A stretch of 64,000 nucleotides of DNA from positions 1,054,001 through 1,118,000 of the forward strand of contig NZ_FNTZ01000001.1 in NCBI RefSeq assembly GCF_900105555.1. Reading direction: 5' to 3'. Positions 44,999 to 53,635 of this stretch are shown here, in pieces (the stretch's first letter is position 1; each line of letters opens with the position of its first letter). The position numbers and the translations under genes are program-made. The stretch comes from Pseudomonas coleopterorum (GTDB taxonomy: Bacteria > Pseudomonadota > Gammaproteobacteria > Pseudomonadales > Pseudomonadaceae). Under the pieces are notes generated by a model. The model had not been told where the DNA came from and ran no database searches. It was given only the letters and a program-made list of their open reading frames with translations.

Positions 44999-47900
44999 TC
45001 AGGCCGACTGAGTGCCCGCCGCGGCCATGGCTGCCTGGCCAACCGCCTGCCAATCGGTATCCGGGCTGTCAGCCTTCAGCGCACAGGCTTGCAACAGCGT
45101 GGCGGCACTCAGGCCGGTTTCCATGGCAAGGACTTGTGCGCGGCGCACCCAATCGATGTGCGCAACGGTTTTTGCGAAGTGTTGCGGCAACCGCGCGGTC
45201 AGAAGGGCGACTTCGCTTTCACTCCAACCCAGCAGCGCAGCCAGCGCGACGTTGCAGGTCTGCGCTTGAGCGGCCAGTTGACGCTTGCCTGGGCGTTTGG
45301 AAACGACTGTATTGGCCAGACCCAGATAGCCCAGTAGGCGCTCCTCCGGTTGGCCAAGGCTGTTGAAAAGGGTGCTGTAGGCCTTGAACAAGCGCACATT
45401 GAGCCAGGTGAGCGGGCGCATCGCCTCGCCACCCAGCCAAGCGGGATGGACCACGAAGGTGCGCAGCGCACGGGCGCCGATGTCGATCCAGGTGCACGCG
45501 TTCGCACTGAGTTGCACAGCGTTCAGTTCACGCAGCAGGGCCTCCAGACTCTCATCGTTCTGACTGTTGTCCGCCAGCCAGGTCATCCGCAGGCGGGTGG
45601 CCAACGGCATGTTCCCCGACCAGCGCTCGACCATCAGTGCACGCTCCGGCAGCAGCCCGGTGAAAGCCTGCAGAAAGCTCTCCGTGGACTGCTGTTCGTG
45701 GCGATAGAGGCTATAAAGGAAATCGGCAAGGGTCTGGACGGTCGGCGCGATGTCCTCGTCGGCCAAGCCAAGGGTGCCTGCCATGTCCGCCACTTTGTCG
45801 GTCAATTGCGCCCAGGCGGTATCTTCAAGGGTCAGTGTTGGCGCCAGGACTTCATGCTTGTCGTTGATCAGCTTGCCAACCATTCGGGCGTGCCAGTCGA
45901 TGGCCGCGCCCGAGGCTGCGCGGGGAAGCTTGAGTGCAGCTACGTGTTCAGGCGTTGCCAGGCTGGTACGCAGCTCACTGGTGATGGACTGCAGTTGCTC
46001 CAGCAAGGTGTCGGTTGGCGCAAGGGGAGTGGGCGCGGTCAGCAGTTCGCGCAGTTGCGTGACAGTGATTTTGTGCTGGGCCAGCCAGCGTACGGCCTGG
46101 TCCAGCTCCATGAGTATATCCAGCATGTCGGCTTCGGCGGTGGCGCCGTCCACCCGTGGCAGCAGCACACCCGCCGTGCATTTGCGTACGAACGCTTCGC
46201 CGCCCAGCAGGCGCAGCACGTAATCCAGGTCCGCCACGCTCAGTCTGAACAAAGCGGCAATGCGTGCTTGGCGATACAGCGCCGACACCACCGGCAACGA
46301 GCGCTTGAGCGGACCGACGTGAGCAATGGTGTTTGCTGCTACCACACCAAAGGATGTGTCGTCGGGCAACAGTCCCAGGCCCGCGCACAGTTGTCCGATG
46401 GTTTTCTGCGAAGCCATGTCCGTCGTGGTCTGGGTGAACGAGGTTTGATCCAGCACCAGCGGGGCGCCGAACAGGACAGGATTGTTGAAGACGCGATCGA
46501 ACAATGGCCGCGTGTCGCCGCTGGCGAAAGGGGTAATGTCGTGAACGAACGCCGCGAACTCTTCGGCGCCGATACCCAAACGTCTGTTGAAGTAGCGGTA
46601 GGCACCCAGGATGCGCAAGGTGTTCTGGTTGGTCTGCAGGCCAGGGTTTGCATTGCCCTCGGCGCGCATGGCCGAGACGATCAGCGTATCGAGTTCGGCG
46701 AATGGAATATCCATCCAGCGTTGCAGACGGATCATGCGCTGCATCCGGTCGAAGCGATCGAGGCACGTATTGCCCAGCAACGAGCTGGAAGTGCCGGGCT
46801 GCTGCCTGAACGTCAAACCGTTGTTGTAGTACTCGGTGAGGTCACCCGATTCGTAAGCGTCCTGGCCGCCCGTGCCATTGACGTAGACCGCACCATAGTT
46901 CATCGAAGAAGGCATGCGCCGCTCGGGCCTGTCCGCGCCGGTGGGGTTCACGATCGGGCAGTTAGGCGAAAGCCGGGGAAAGGCTTGCTTCTGGGCAATC
47001 AGTGACTGCAATTGCTCGGCATCCACGCCGGTCGCCTGGCAAAAGGTGTTCACCTGGCTCAACGCGCTCTGGCCAAACGACATCTGCGCTATACCGTAAT
47101 GCTCGCGAAAGAACAGGGTTTCTTCGGCGGTCAGCGTGCGGCCATGAGTCTCGAGGCCGCCAGTGCAGATGTCCAGGCTCAAGCGGCGACCGATTCGGGT
47201 CCAACCGTTGGTATTGACCATCACATTGATCAGCAAGGCGCCGTGAAACTGGCCTTCAAGAGGCCTGCCGTCGTTATCGGTCGGGTCATAGGCGATCCGC
47301 AGGGTCACGCCATTGGCGTTGTCTCTATGAGTTTGGGGCAGGAACCATGAGCCCCAGTGCCCTACTCGCGAGCTTGACACTCTCAGGTTGACCGTCTGTG
47401 CAACGCCATCCTGTTGCACGATCATCGCGATCAGAGTGTGATCCGTCTGATGGCTGACGCTTGAGACCGCAGCCTGTTCGGGTACTTCGAAGTGGGTGTC
47501 GCTCGTACCCCACGGATAAATATTGGATTGAACAGGAGACTCCCACGTGCCGTTACCCAGTGTCAGGCTCAGGGCAGCGAAGGGGCTTGGCTGAACAAGC
47601 AGGCGTTGCTGCGCCGGGCTCAATCCCGACATCAGACTCAACGCGTTGCTCTGGTCTACAGGCTGCTGCGAGCCAGGCATCGCCAAGGTGTGATTGATCT
47701 CGCCCAGACGTGGCTTCTCTCCACTCAACGCCAGACTCACCTGCTGATGCGCAAAGTGATACGGGAAGACGAACGGGTGTTTCTTCTCGGCCAGCAGTTG
47801 CTGCACCGGCCGTACATCGCTCTTTTCGGTTTGGTACCGGTCGATGCCCTGGGTCAGCACGTCGTTGACCAGGTCCAGCATGGGGCGGCTCTGGTAGGTG

Positions 47901-48508
47901 CTTTGCTCGTCGATCACCAGTTTGTCCAGATCGGGACGACGCACGGCCAGAGGGATACGCTTGGGCGATGTGGAAGCGCCTTCGATTTCATGGGCAGCGA
48001 AGCGGCGCAGCGACCTCAGGTAGGCCACTGGACCGTCCATGGCTTCGATGGCGCCGACCTTGCAGAACTGGTCCCAGTTTTCCTTGAACAGGTTGGGGTA
48101 GCTGGGGCCGATGTCGACCAAAGCGCGGACGCCAGCCTGCGGGGCGATCGATGGCAGGTCGCGGCCTGACGACACGCTCTCCTCGCGATAGGAGCGGGCG
48201 ATCTGGGTGGCGTAGCACAGGGCATTGTCGTAGGCCATTTCGCCGTCGGCGTCGCTCAGGGTGCGCACCTGGCCGGCGAAGGCTTGCTTGGGTTGACGGA
48301 TGATGTCGAACACCGAGCTGTAGCCCAGCTTCGGCATGGCCTCGGCGAAGCTGAGTCGGCCATCCAGAGCACGGGTTTGCGGGGTGGCGGGTACCAGATT
48401 TTCGAACAGCGGGTTGGGTACGTCGTTGTCGTCCGAGGGCTGTGTGACGTGCTCTTCGACGTCGGCCTCGATCGGTGCGGTAAAGAGCTTTTCATCGTGA
48501 ATGGACAT
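44999..48508 (-). CDS. Tc toxin subunit A, N-terminal half (TcaA-like), intact copy
   Basis: A 1169-residue protein corresponding to the N-terminal half of TcA (TcaA in Photorhabdus). Residues ~30-250 carry the VRP1/SpvA-like region (PLFENLVPATPQTRALDG, SVFDIIRQPKQAFAGQVRTL, YATQIARSYREE). The remainder is the alpha-helical shell of the prepore (repeated short helical motifs such as YRYFNRRLGI, LDYVLRLLGG, ending WQAVGQAAMAAAG). TcaA and TcaB together equal a full TcA. Its first ~240 codons are nearly identical in DNA to those of the interrupted copy at 53636-57163, while the rest is clearly diverged. ATG 48508 after GAGAGAAC. Confidence 0.88.
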   Translation of the reverse strand: MSIHDEKLFTAPIEADVEEHVTQPSDDNDVPNPLFENLVPATPQTRALDGRLSFAEAMPKLGYSSVFDIIRQPKQAFAGQVRTLSDADGEMAYDNALCYATQIARSYREESVSSGRDLPSIAPQAGVRALVDIGPSYPNLFKENWDQFCKVGAIEAMDGPVAYLRSLRRFAAHEIEGASTSPKRIPLAVRRPDLDKLVIDEQSTYQSRPMLDLVNDVLTQGIDRYQTEKSDVRPVQQLLAEKKHPFVFPYHFAHQQVSLALSGEKPRLGEINHTLAMPGSQQPVDQSNALSLMSGLSPAQQRLLVQPSPFAALSLTLGNGTWESPVQSNIYPWGTSDTHFEVPEQAAVSSVSHQTDHTLIAMIVQQDGVAQTVNLRVSSSRVGHWGSWFLPQTHRDNANGVTLRIAYDPTDNDGRPLEGQFHGALLINVMVNTNGWTRIGRRLSLDICTGGLETHGRTLTAEETLFFREHYGIAQMSFGQSALSQVNTFCQATGVDAEQLQSLIAQKQAFPRLSPNCPIVNPTGADRPERRMPSSMNYGAVYVNGTGGQDAYESGDLTEYYNNGLTFRQQPGTSSSLLGNTCLDRFDRMQRMIRLQRWMDIPFAELDTLIVSAMRAEGNANPGLQTNQNTLRILGAYRYFNRRLGIGAEEFAAFVHDITPFASGDTRPLFDRVFNNPVLFGAPLVLDQTSFTQTTTDMASQKTIGQLCAGLGLLPDDTSFGVVAANTIAHVGPLKRSLPVVSALYRQARIAALFRLSVADLDYVLRLLGGEAFVRKCTAGVLLPRVDGATAEADMLDILMELDQAVRWLAQHKITVTQLRELLTAPTPLAPTDTLLEQLQSITSELRTSLATPEHVAALKLPRAASGAAIDWHARMVGKLINDKHEVLAPTLTLEDTAWAQLTDKVADMAGTLGLADEDIAPTVQTLADFLYSLYRHEQQSTESFLQAFTGLLPERALMVERWSGNMPLATRLRMTWLADNSQNDESLEALLRELNAVQLSANACTWIDIGARALRTFVVHPAWLGGEAMRPLTWLNVRLFKAYSTLFNSLGQPEERLLGYLGLANTVVSKRPGKRQLAAQAQTCNVALAALLGWSESEVALLTARLPQHFAKTVAHIDWVRRAQVLAMETGLSAATLLQACALKADSPDTDWQAVGQAAMAAAGTQSA
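47693..48416. repeat. 724-bp near-identical direct repeat, copy 1
   Basis: This block matches 56348-57071 without gaps (constant offset of 8655 bases) and with about 20 mismatches, many of them clustered near the left end. It covers the VRP1-like N-terminal region of both TcA-N genes. Identity drops sharply on both sides, which suggests recent gene conversion or partial duplication. Confidence 0.9.
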
Positions 48509-48586
48509 GGTAGTTCTCTCAAAAAAATTCAGCAGATGCCGGGCCGGCGAGCGCGGCCGGCACGAGTCAAAGAAGTTGGGGTAATC

Positions 48587-48681
48587 CTTTTCGCGGGGCC
48601 TGCCCCCACACTGATCGGCGCTATCACCCGATCAGTGTGGGCGCGAGATCCCTGTGGGAGCAGGTTCCACCCGCGAAAGGG
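48587..48681. repeat. Compound REP-like palindrome between TcA halves
   Basis: An outer arm CCTTTTCGCGGG/CCCGCGAAAGG encloses an inner perfect arm CACTGATCGG/CCGATCAGTG. Related to the REPs elsewhere in the window but with a different core. It lies between the TcA C-half and the downstream TcA-N gene, so it could adjust their relative expression. Confidence 0.75.
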
Positions 48682-48691
48682 CCAGGCCTGT

Positions 48692-51600
48692 TTAAGCCGA
48701 TTTGGCGGTATAGCTGACCTGCACGATCACATCGCTCAACGACGCCAGCAGCTCAGGCGTATGGCGAGTGAAGCGCAGGTTCCAACTCGATACCGCCCCC
48801 GTGCCCTCGAACGGCAGGTAACGCTCGTCGTCGAAGTTCAGGGTGAACATGCCGTCATCATCCACACCGCTGGACAGCGCGATCTGCTGGCTGGCGCGCA
48901 TGTTTTCCCAAGTGTTGACGCCGACGGTTTCGTTCATCTCCACCTTGCTGTAGGTCTGAGTGAGCACCGCAGCCACGTCCTCGTACGGTCCCAGCACCGC
49001 TGGCAGGGTCACGCTGACTCGCTTGATGCGGCGCAGGTACTGGCCGGGGTAGTCGTTGTCGAACAGGCCCTGTTCGAGCTTGATTTCAAGGCCACCGGTC
49101 TTACCCAGATCGGCAACCATTGTGGTCCACGGCTTGTCCTCGGCTTCCAGCAGGCGCCGTACCGACACCGTTTTGGTGATTTCGAGCTGACGCGCATTGC
49201 GCTGCAGGTACGCCGCTTCCATCTTCATCAGGTTGAGTTTGAGCGACTCGCCCGCGGTGAGGCCGCGGTAGCTGTCCTTCCAGGCGCCTGGCTGAATGAA
49301 GCGGGTTTTCAGGTCGGCGATCTCGTACTGCCAGCAGGCTTCGGCCGCCAGGCACAGCGACAGGGTGGTGTCGTAGGCCTGGTAGTAGAAGGTGGCGAAC
49401 TGGCCGTTGAGCCACTGGTACAGCTGCGCGTTGGTGAAGCGCTTGCTGAGGAACTGATAGGTAGTAGCGGCTTGATCCACCATCAGCTCGGTCTGGCGCA
49501 GTTGCTCGGCGGTGACCTTGGCCTGCTCGTCGTGGACGGCCAGTTGCGCATCGATCTGATCGATCTCGCGTTGGGCCTGTTCTTCGGCGTGCATCCATTC
49601 CTGGTGGCGACGGCGGTATTGTTCGGTGCGGTCCAGGGCTTCGGCGGCGCCGTGCAACGACGCGGCCACGCCTTTGGAGATCGCTGCGGCAATGCCCGGT
49701 ACGCCTTCCAGACGCCAGCCGCCGGTGGTGGCGCCGACGATCGCGCCGCCGGCCATGCCAGCGATCACGCCACCCACTGCACCCACCTGATTAGGCGGTA
49801 CCTTCAGACCCTCACCAATGGCTTCGGAGACCGCACCCACGCCTTCGGCCACTCGCCCTTGCAAATGCAGGGCACCGGCCGAGATCTCGCCGGCGCTGAC
49901 CACCTCGTCGGCCAGTTTGCCGTAGTAGGCCAGTCGGCTCTCGGCAATCGTGCGGTTGGCCAGAAGCGCTTTGCGTCCTTCGGCTTCGACCGCCTGCACC
50001 AGTTGCTGCAGGACGATGGCTTGTTTGGCCATGTCCCAGGCTTGCTGTTGCTGCATTTCCTGCAGGTGCGCACTGTCCTTGCGTTCGAGCAACGACAAGA
50101 GGGTAGAGCCGAACTGGATCAGATTTTCCACCGCCGCGCTGGCGCGGTTGTGCATGACACTGAAGCGGTAATGCGGAATTTCCTGGGCCAGCAGTCGACC
50201 GCCTGCACCGCCGGTGGCACCGCTGCCGAACGCCGACAGCAGGGCGCGAGGGTCCAGCGGGGCGGCGAACAAGGGCAGTTGCAGTGGCTTGCCGTCCAGC
50301 GTGCGATTGTTCCGCAAATTGCGCAGGCGCCCCTCGGCGGTGTCCCAGTGCTGCACCAGCTCGCGGTTCAGAGCTACGCGGAAGTATGGGCTGTCGACCT
50401 CCTGAACCAATGGATCGGCGGTGAAAGGCATCAATGCCAAGGGGGCATGGTTGAAGAAAATCAAAGTGATGCCGTCGTTGTCGTGCGCACTTTGTGCCAG
50501 CAACCGCGCTTCATCGTTCAATCGGGCTTCGAATGCTCGCAGCTTGCCATTCGCAGTGGTGGTGAGCTCTTCGAGCGTTACTGGATTCCAGCCGCTTACC
50601 AGTCGCTTGTCCGGACGTGGCCCCAACAGGTCCAAGGCACGCACATACCATAACTTCGCCTCGTTCAACGCATCCGGAGTCAGTTGTCGATAGGCGCTGT
50701 CACCGCGGTCCAGCAGATTCTTGATGAAGTGGTTGTACACGGCCTTGCGGTAATGGACGGGGTTATCGCTCGCGATCCCATCCGGATCCACTGGCGCCCG
50801 GGTCGAGCGTTCGCGGCTCATTACATCCACCAGTGGGCGAACGTTCCAGTAGTCCGGTCGACCGCTGCTGTCGCCACGTCGGCTTGGATCGAAGATGAAG
50901 CTGAGCCAGTAGTCAGCCTCGGTGAACTGCTGCTCGGTATTGAGCCGGTGACTGATAAGGAAGGGGAGGTGGAAGAACAATTCCCAGAAATACAGGCCGT
51001 TGGCACCCTTGAAGTCCATAGGTGGCTCGGGTGTATCCATTGAGAGCGACGGCTCAAGAAGATTCTGAGTCTCCCAGGAAAGCAGATTCTCCAGCGCGAC
51101 ACTGGCGCGGGCAATCAGGTTGCGAGCGAACAGCGTATTCATGCGGATTGGCTGTCGGGCAGCGATATTCTGGTCATTCATGGAAATGGAAGACGCTGTG
51201 AAGTCAATGAACTCAGCGATGCCTAGATTCGAATTCGTGCTTAACGAGATTTTTGGCGAAACCAGCGACGCATCGCGGCTATAGGTTTCCAGCTCAATCA
51301 AAGAGGCTTTGACGCAATGTCCAACGCTCGTGTATGTGGTTTCTTCCTGGTCTGTGATGTACACACCGTGAATAATAGTGAAGGCATTTGTGGAGCCCGC
51401 TGGCCAGTGTACCGACCACGAAGGCCGCAGCGTATCAGGGTTGATATCGACTTTGATCACCTGTGAGTGCTGCGAGGGCACCAGCGTGGTTAATTTGGGA
51501 CCGACGCGCAGATTGAACTTCTCTTGAATGTTGGCAGGTGTCGGCGTGTCCATGGACGCGGGACGGGCAAGGAATTGCTGATAGTTGCGAACGTCTGTGG

Positions 51601-53479
51601 AGCGTTGTGTTTCGCTATTGACGAAGTGAGTGGCGCCGTCAGCGTAACGGTATATCGTGACTGTAATATTGCTGATGCTTGAGCCAGACAAAAGCCCTTT
51701 TATCACATTAAGGTTGACGAACTTTCCTGTCAGGTCTGCTCGTCCCTGACGGGGGGCGGTTTGGAAACCGCTTTCTGTTGTATTATCGACAATTAATGAC
51801 TTTGTCAGGCTCGTACCCAGTAGCTTCAACCATCCAAAAAAATTATAATACAATACGCCGCCTGTGGCGGTCAGTACCGATCCACTGAGAAGTCTCGCAT
51901 GTTCTTCGTTCTCGCCATTGGCGACATCGAAGATAAGTTTGATTACAAAGCTCTGGGTGCCAGTTGCCCGGAAGGTGAGCTCCGTAGCGCCCTTCGATTC
52001 GAACGCGGTCCCTACGTGGGTCGCTATCGTGACCTGGTTATGTACCGGGTCATAAGTGACTTCACGGCCTGCGCTGGTGTCTAGGATATCGCGCTGCCGA
52101 TTGTCCTGGTTCCATCCATTGACCCCCGACGTTTCGGGGTGTGGAGAGGTCGTCTGAACCTGTTTTAGCCTGATCGCCGCGGCTGTGAGCGGGAATTGAA
52201 ACCTGTGCTTGTTCACCTTCGCGAACAGAATGCCCGCTCGTAGCACCAGCGTGCGATTCGCCCCATCGTCATCTCCTCCGTCCACCAGACCACGCACCGG
52301 AAAGAGTTCACTGGTGTTGAAATTCTTATCGATTTTGATCGTTCGAAGAAGCTTGTACGTATCTGCCGATCCATCAGGATTTGTAGGGCCGGAAGTGTAT
52401 CCGGCATACATGGCCAGCAGCAGAGCATCTGGCGTGGTCGAGGAGTCCGCGATGGCGATTGTATCGAGCGTCAGTTCACCATTTATATCCGTGATGGCTG
52501 CGCGATCCACTTCGACGTCCATATAACAATGCGGAGAGCTCCAGCTATCGTCATATTTTTTGTAGATAATGTTCAGCCTGAGTCTGGATACCACCTGTGG
52601 TTTGGCAAGCTTGCGATGTGCGTAGCGGCCGTCGGACTCGGGAGGCGCAGCATTGAGTTCGCCGCTGTCTGCACTGTCGGTGGCCTCGGTCAACTCCAGC
52701 CACGTCACGAACAGTCGATTGTTGAAAAATACGGGTCGGATAGTCTTCTCCAACGCGGCCTCGGAAACGGGCAAGTTAATGCTCTTCCAATCCGACCATG
52801 CGCCTGGGCTGGGATTGTCATGCTGAGGGCCTTCGTTACCTTGGGCAATGTAGCTTCGGTCGGCCATGTTGACCGAGCGCCAGTAATAGGCGCCCTCGGC
52901 GCGGGATTTACCAATGAAGTAGTAATGAGACTGGGCGAAATCGGTACCGGCAATGTAGCCGTTGACGATGGTCAGGTTGGCCACTTCCTCGAAACTGGCC
53001 AGGTAGGCTTTCACCGCATCCTGAGTCGTATCGATATTGATCCGGTTCTGGTTGATGTCGTTTTCCAGCTGCTGAAAGTAGCTGGACTTCTTCATGCGCA
53101 ACGACGGATCGATATACAGCGACGGATACCAGGTCAGCTGCTGGTTAGCCGCCCAGATCGGATACTGGCTGTGAATGTCGCGCCATTTGCTGAGCATCTT
53201 TTCGGTGAATCGAACATCGTCATAGCCCGGCTCCATGCCCAGCAGGGCACCGTTGACGTACTGCTGTAGGCTGGCGATGGCGCTGGCCACCGGGCTGGTT
53301 TCCACCGCCTGGGTCACCTGGGTGTCGAGCAGCAGGTATTCGTAGAGGTCGTTCTCGGTGCGCAGTTTGTCAGTGAGCCCGAGTTCCTGCAGGGTGGTGT
53401 CGTTGGGCACCAGTTCGCCCAGGTAATAGGCGACGAGGGCGTCACGAAAGCTTTCGTTGAGGGTTGCTGCAATGGTCAT
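48692..53479 (-). CDS. Tc toxin subunit A, C-terminal half (TcaB-like): receptor-binding, pore and TcB-binding part
   Basis: A 1595-residue protein equal to the C-terminal part of TcA. N-terminal helical part (FRDALVAYYLGEL, residues ~8-300) with the neuraminidase-like region; variable receptor-binding beta domains ~300-850; helical shell resuming near ~860; a Gly/Ala-rich hydrophobic hairpin ~1210-1260 (GAVGGVIAGMAGGAIVG) that forms the channel tip; then the very conserved LYQWLNGQFATFYYQAYD and GAWKDSYRGLTAGESLKLNL, and the TcB-binding end (LPFEGTGAVSSWNL). ATG 53479 was chosen; the frame continues nine codons to a TTG. It is the only C-half in the locus, serving either N-half. The middle is markedly AT-richer than the ends. 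Confidence 0.93.
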   Translation of the reverse strand: MTIAATLNESFRDALVAYYLGELVPNDTTLQELGLTDKLRTENDLYEYLLLDTQVTQAVETSPVASAIASLQQYVNGALLGMEPGYDDVRFTEKMLSKWRDIHSQYPIWAANQQLTWYPSLYIDPSLRMKKSSYFQQLENDINQNRINIDTTQDAVKAYLASFEEVANLTIVNGYIAGTDFAQSHYYFIGKSRAEGAYYWRSVNMADRSYIAQGNEGPQHDNPSPGAWSDWKSINLPVSEAALEKTIRPVFFNNRLFVTWLELTEATDSADSGELNAAPPESDGRYAHRKLAKPQVVSRLRLNIIYKKYDDSWSSPHCYMDVEVDRAAITDINGELTLDTIAIADSSTTPDALLLAMYAGYTSGPTNPDGSADTYKLLRTIKIDKNFNTSELFPVRGLVDGGDDDGANRTLVLRAGILFAKVNKHRFQFPLTAAAIRLKQVQTTSPHPETSGVNGWNQDNRQRDILDTSAGREVTYDPVHNQVTIATHVGTAFESKGATELTFRATGTQSFVIKLIFDVANGENEEHARLLSGSVLTATGGVLYYNFFGWLKLLGTSLTKSLIVDNTTESGFQTAPRQGRADLTGKFVNLNVIKGLLSGSSISNITVTIYRYADGATHFVNSETQRSTDVRNYQQFLARPASMDTPTPANIQEKFNLRVGPKLTTLVPSQHSQVIKVDINPDTLRPSWSVHWPAGSTNAFTIIHGVYITDQEETTYTSVGHCVKASLIELETYSRDASLVSPKISLSTNSNLGIAEFIDFTASSISMNDQNIAARQPIRMNTLFARNLIARASVALENLLSWETQNLLEPSLSMDTPEPPMDFKGANGLYFWELFFHLPFLISHRLNTEQQFTEADYWLSFIFDPSRRGDSSGRPDYWNVRPLVDVMSRERSTRAPVDPDGIASDNPVHYRKAVYNHFIKNLLDRGDSAYRQLTPDALNEAKLWYVRALDLLGPRPDKRLVSGWNPVTLEELTTTANGKLRAFEARLNDEARLLAQSAHDNDGITLIFFNHAPLALMPFTADPLVQEVDSPYFRVALNRELVQHWDTAEGRLRNLRNNRTLDGKPLQLPLFAAPLDPRALLSAFGSGATGGAGGRLLAQEIPHYRFSVMHNRASAAVENLIQFGSTLLSLLERKDSAHLQEMQQQQAWDMAKQAIVLQQLVQAVEAEGRKALLANRTIAESRLAYYGKLADEVVSAGEISAGALHLQGRVAEGVGAVSEAIGEGLKVPPNQVGAVGGVIAGMAGGAIVGATTGGWRLEGVPGIAAAISKGVAASLHGAAEALDRTEQYRRRHQEWMHAEEQAQREIDQIDAQLAVHDEQAKVTAEQLRQTELMVDQAATTYQFLSKRFTNAQLYQWLNGQFATFYYQAYDTTLSLCLAAEACWQYEIADLKTRFIQPGAWKDSYRGLTAGESLKLNLMKMEAAYLQRNARQLEITKTVSVRRLLEAEDKPWTTMVADLGKTGGLEIKLEQGLFDNDYPGQYLRRIKRVSVTLPAVLGPYEDVAAVLTQTYSKVEMNETVGVNTWENMRASQQIALSSGVDDDGMFTLNFDDERYLPFEGTGAVSSWNLRFTRHTPELLASLSDVIVQVSYTAKSA

Positions 53480-53531
53480 GGAATGAATTCCTGTAGGGTG
53501 GTTCAAGGGGTGTGTTTGGGGTGCCTGTGAG

Positions 53532-53618
53532 GGCCTCTTCGCGGGCAGAGCCCCGCTCCCACAGGGGTCGAGGTGTTCCTCAAACCTTTGTGGGAGCGGG
53601 CTCTGCCCGCGAAGAGGT
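53532..53618. repeat. REP inverted pair upstream of the TcA C-half gene
   Basis: Two inverted REP units (GCCTCTTCGCGGGCAGAGC... and its mirror) ~25 bp apart, in the 156-bp gap between the interrupted TcA-N gene and the TcA C-half gene. Confidence 0.92.
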
Positions 53619-53635
53619 CTACCGATACCGAGGGG

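Noticed and set aside
48284..50653. 789-codon plus-strand frame antisense to the TcA genes
   Set aside because: It spans two clear Tc genes in reverse and a REP gap, has no recognisable fold and no ribosome site; it is an antisense shadow.
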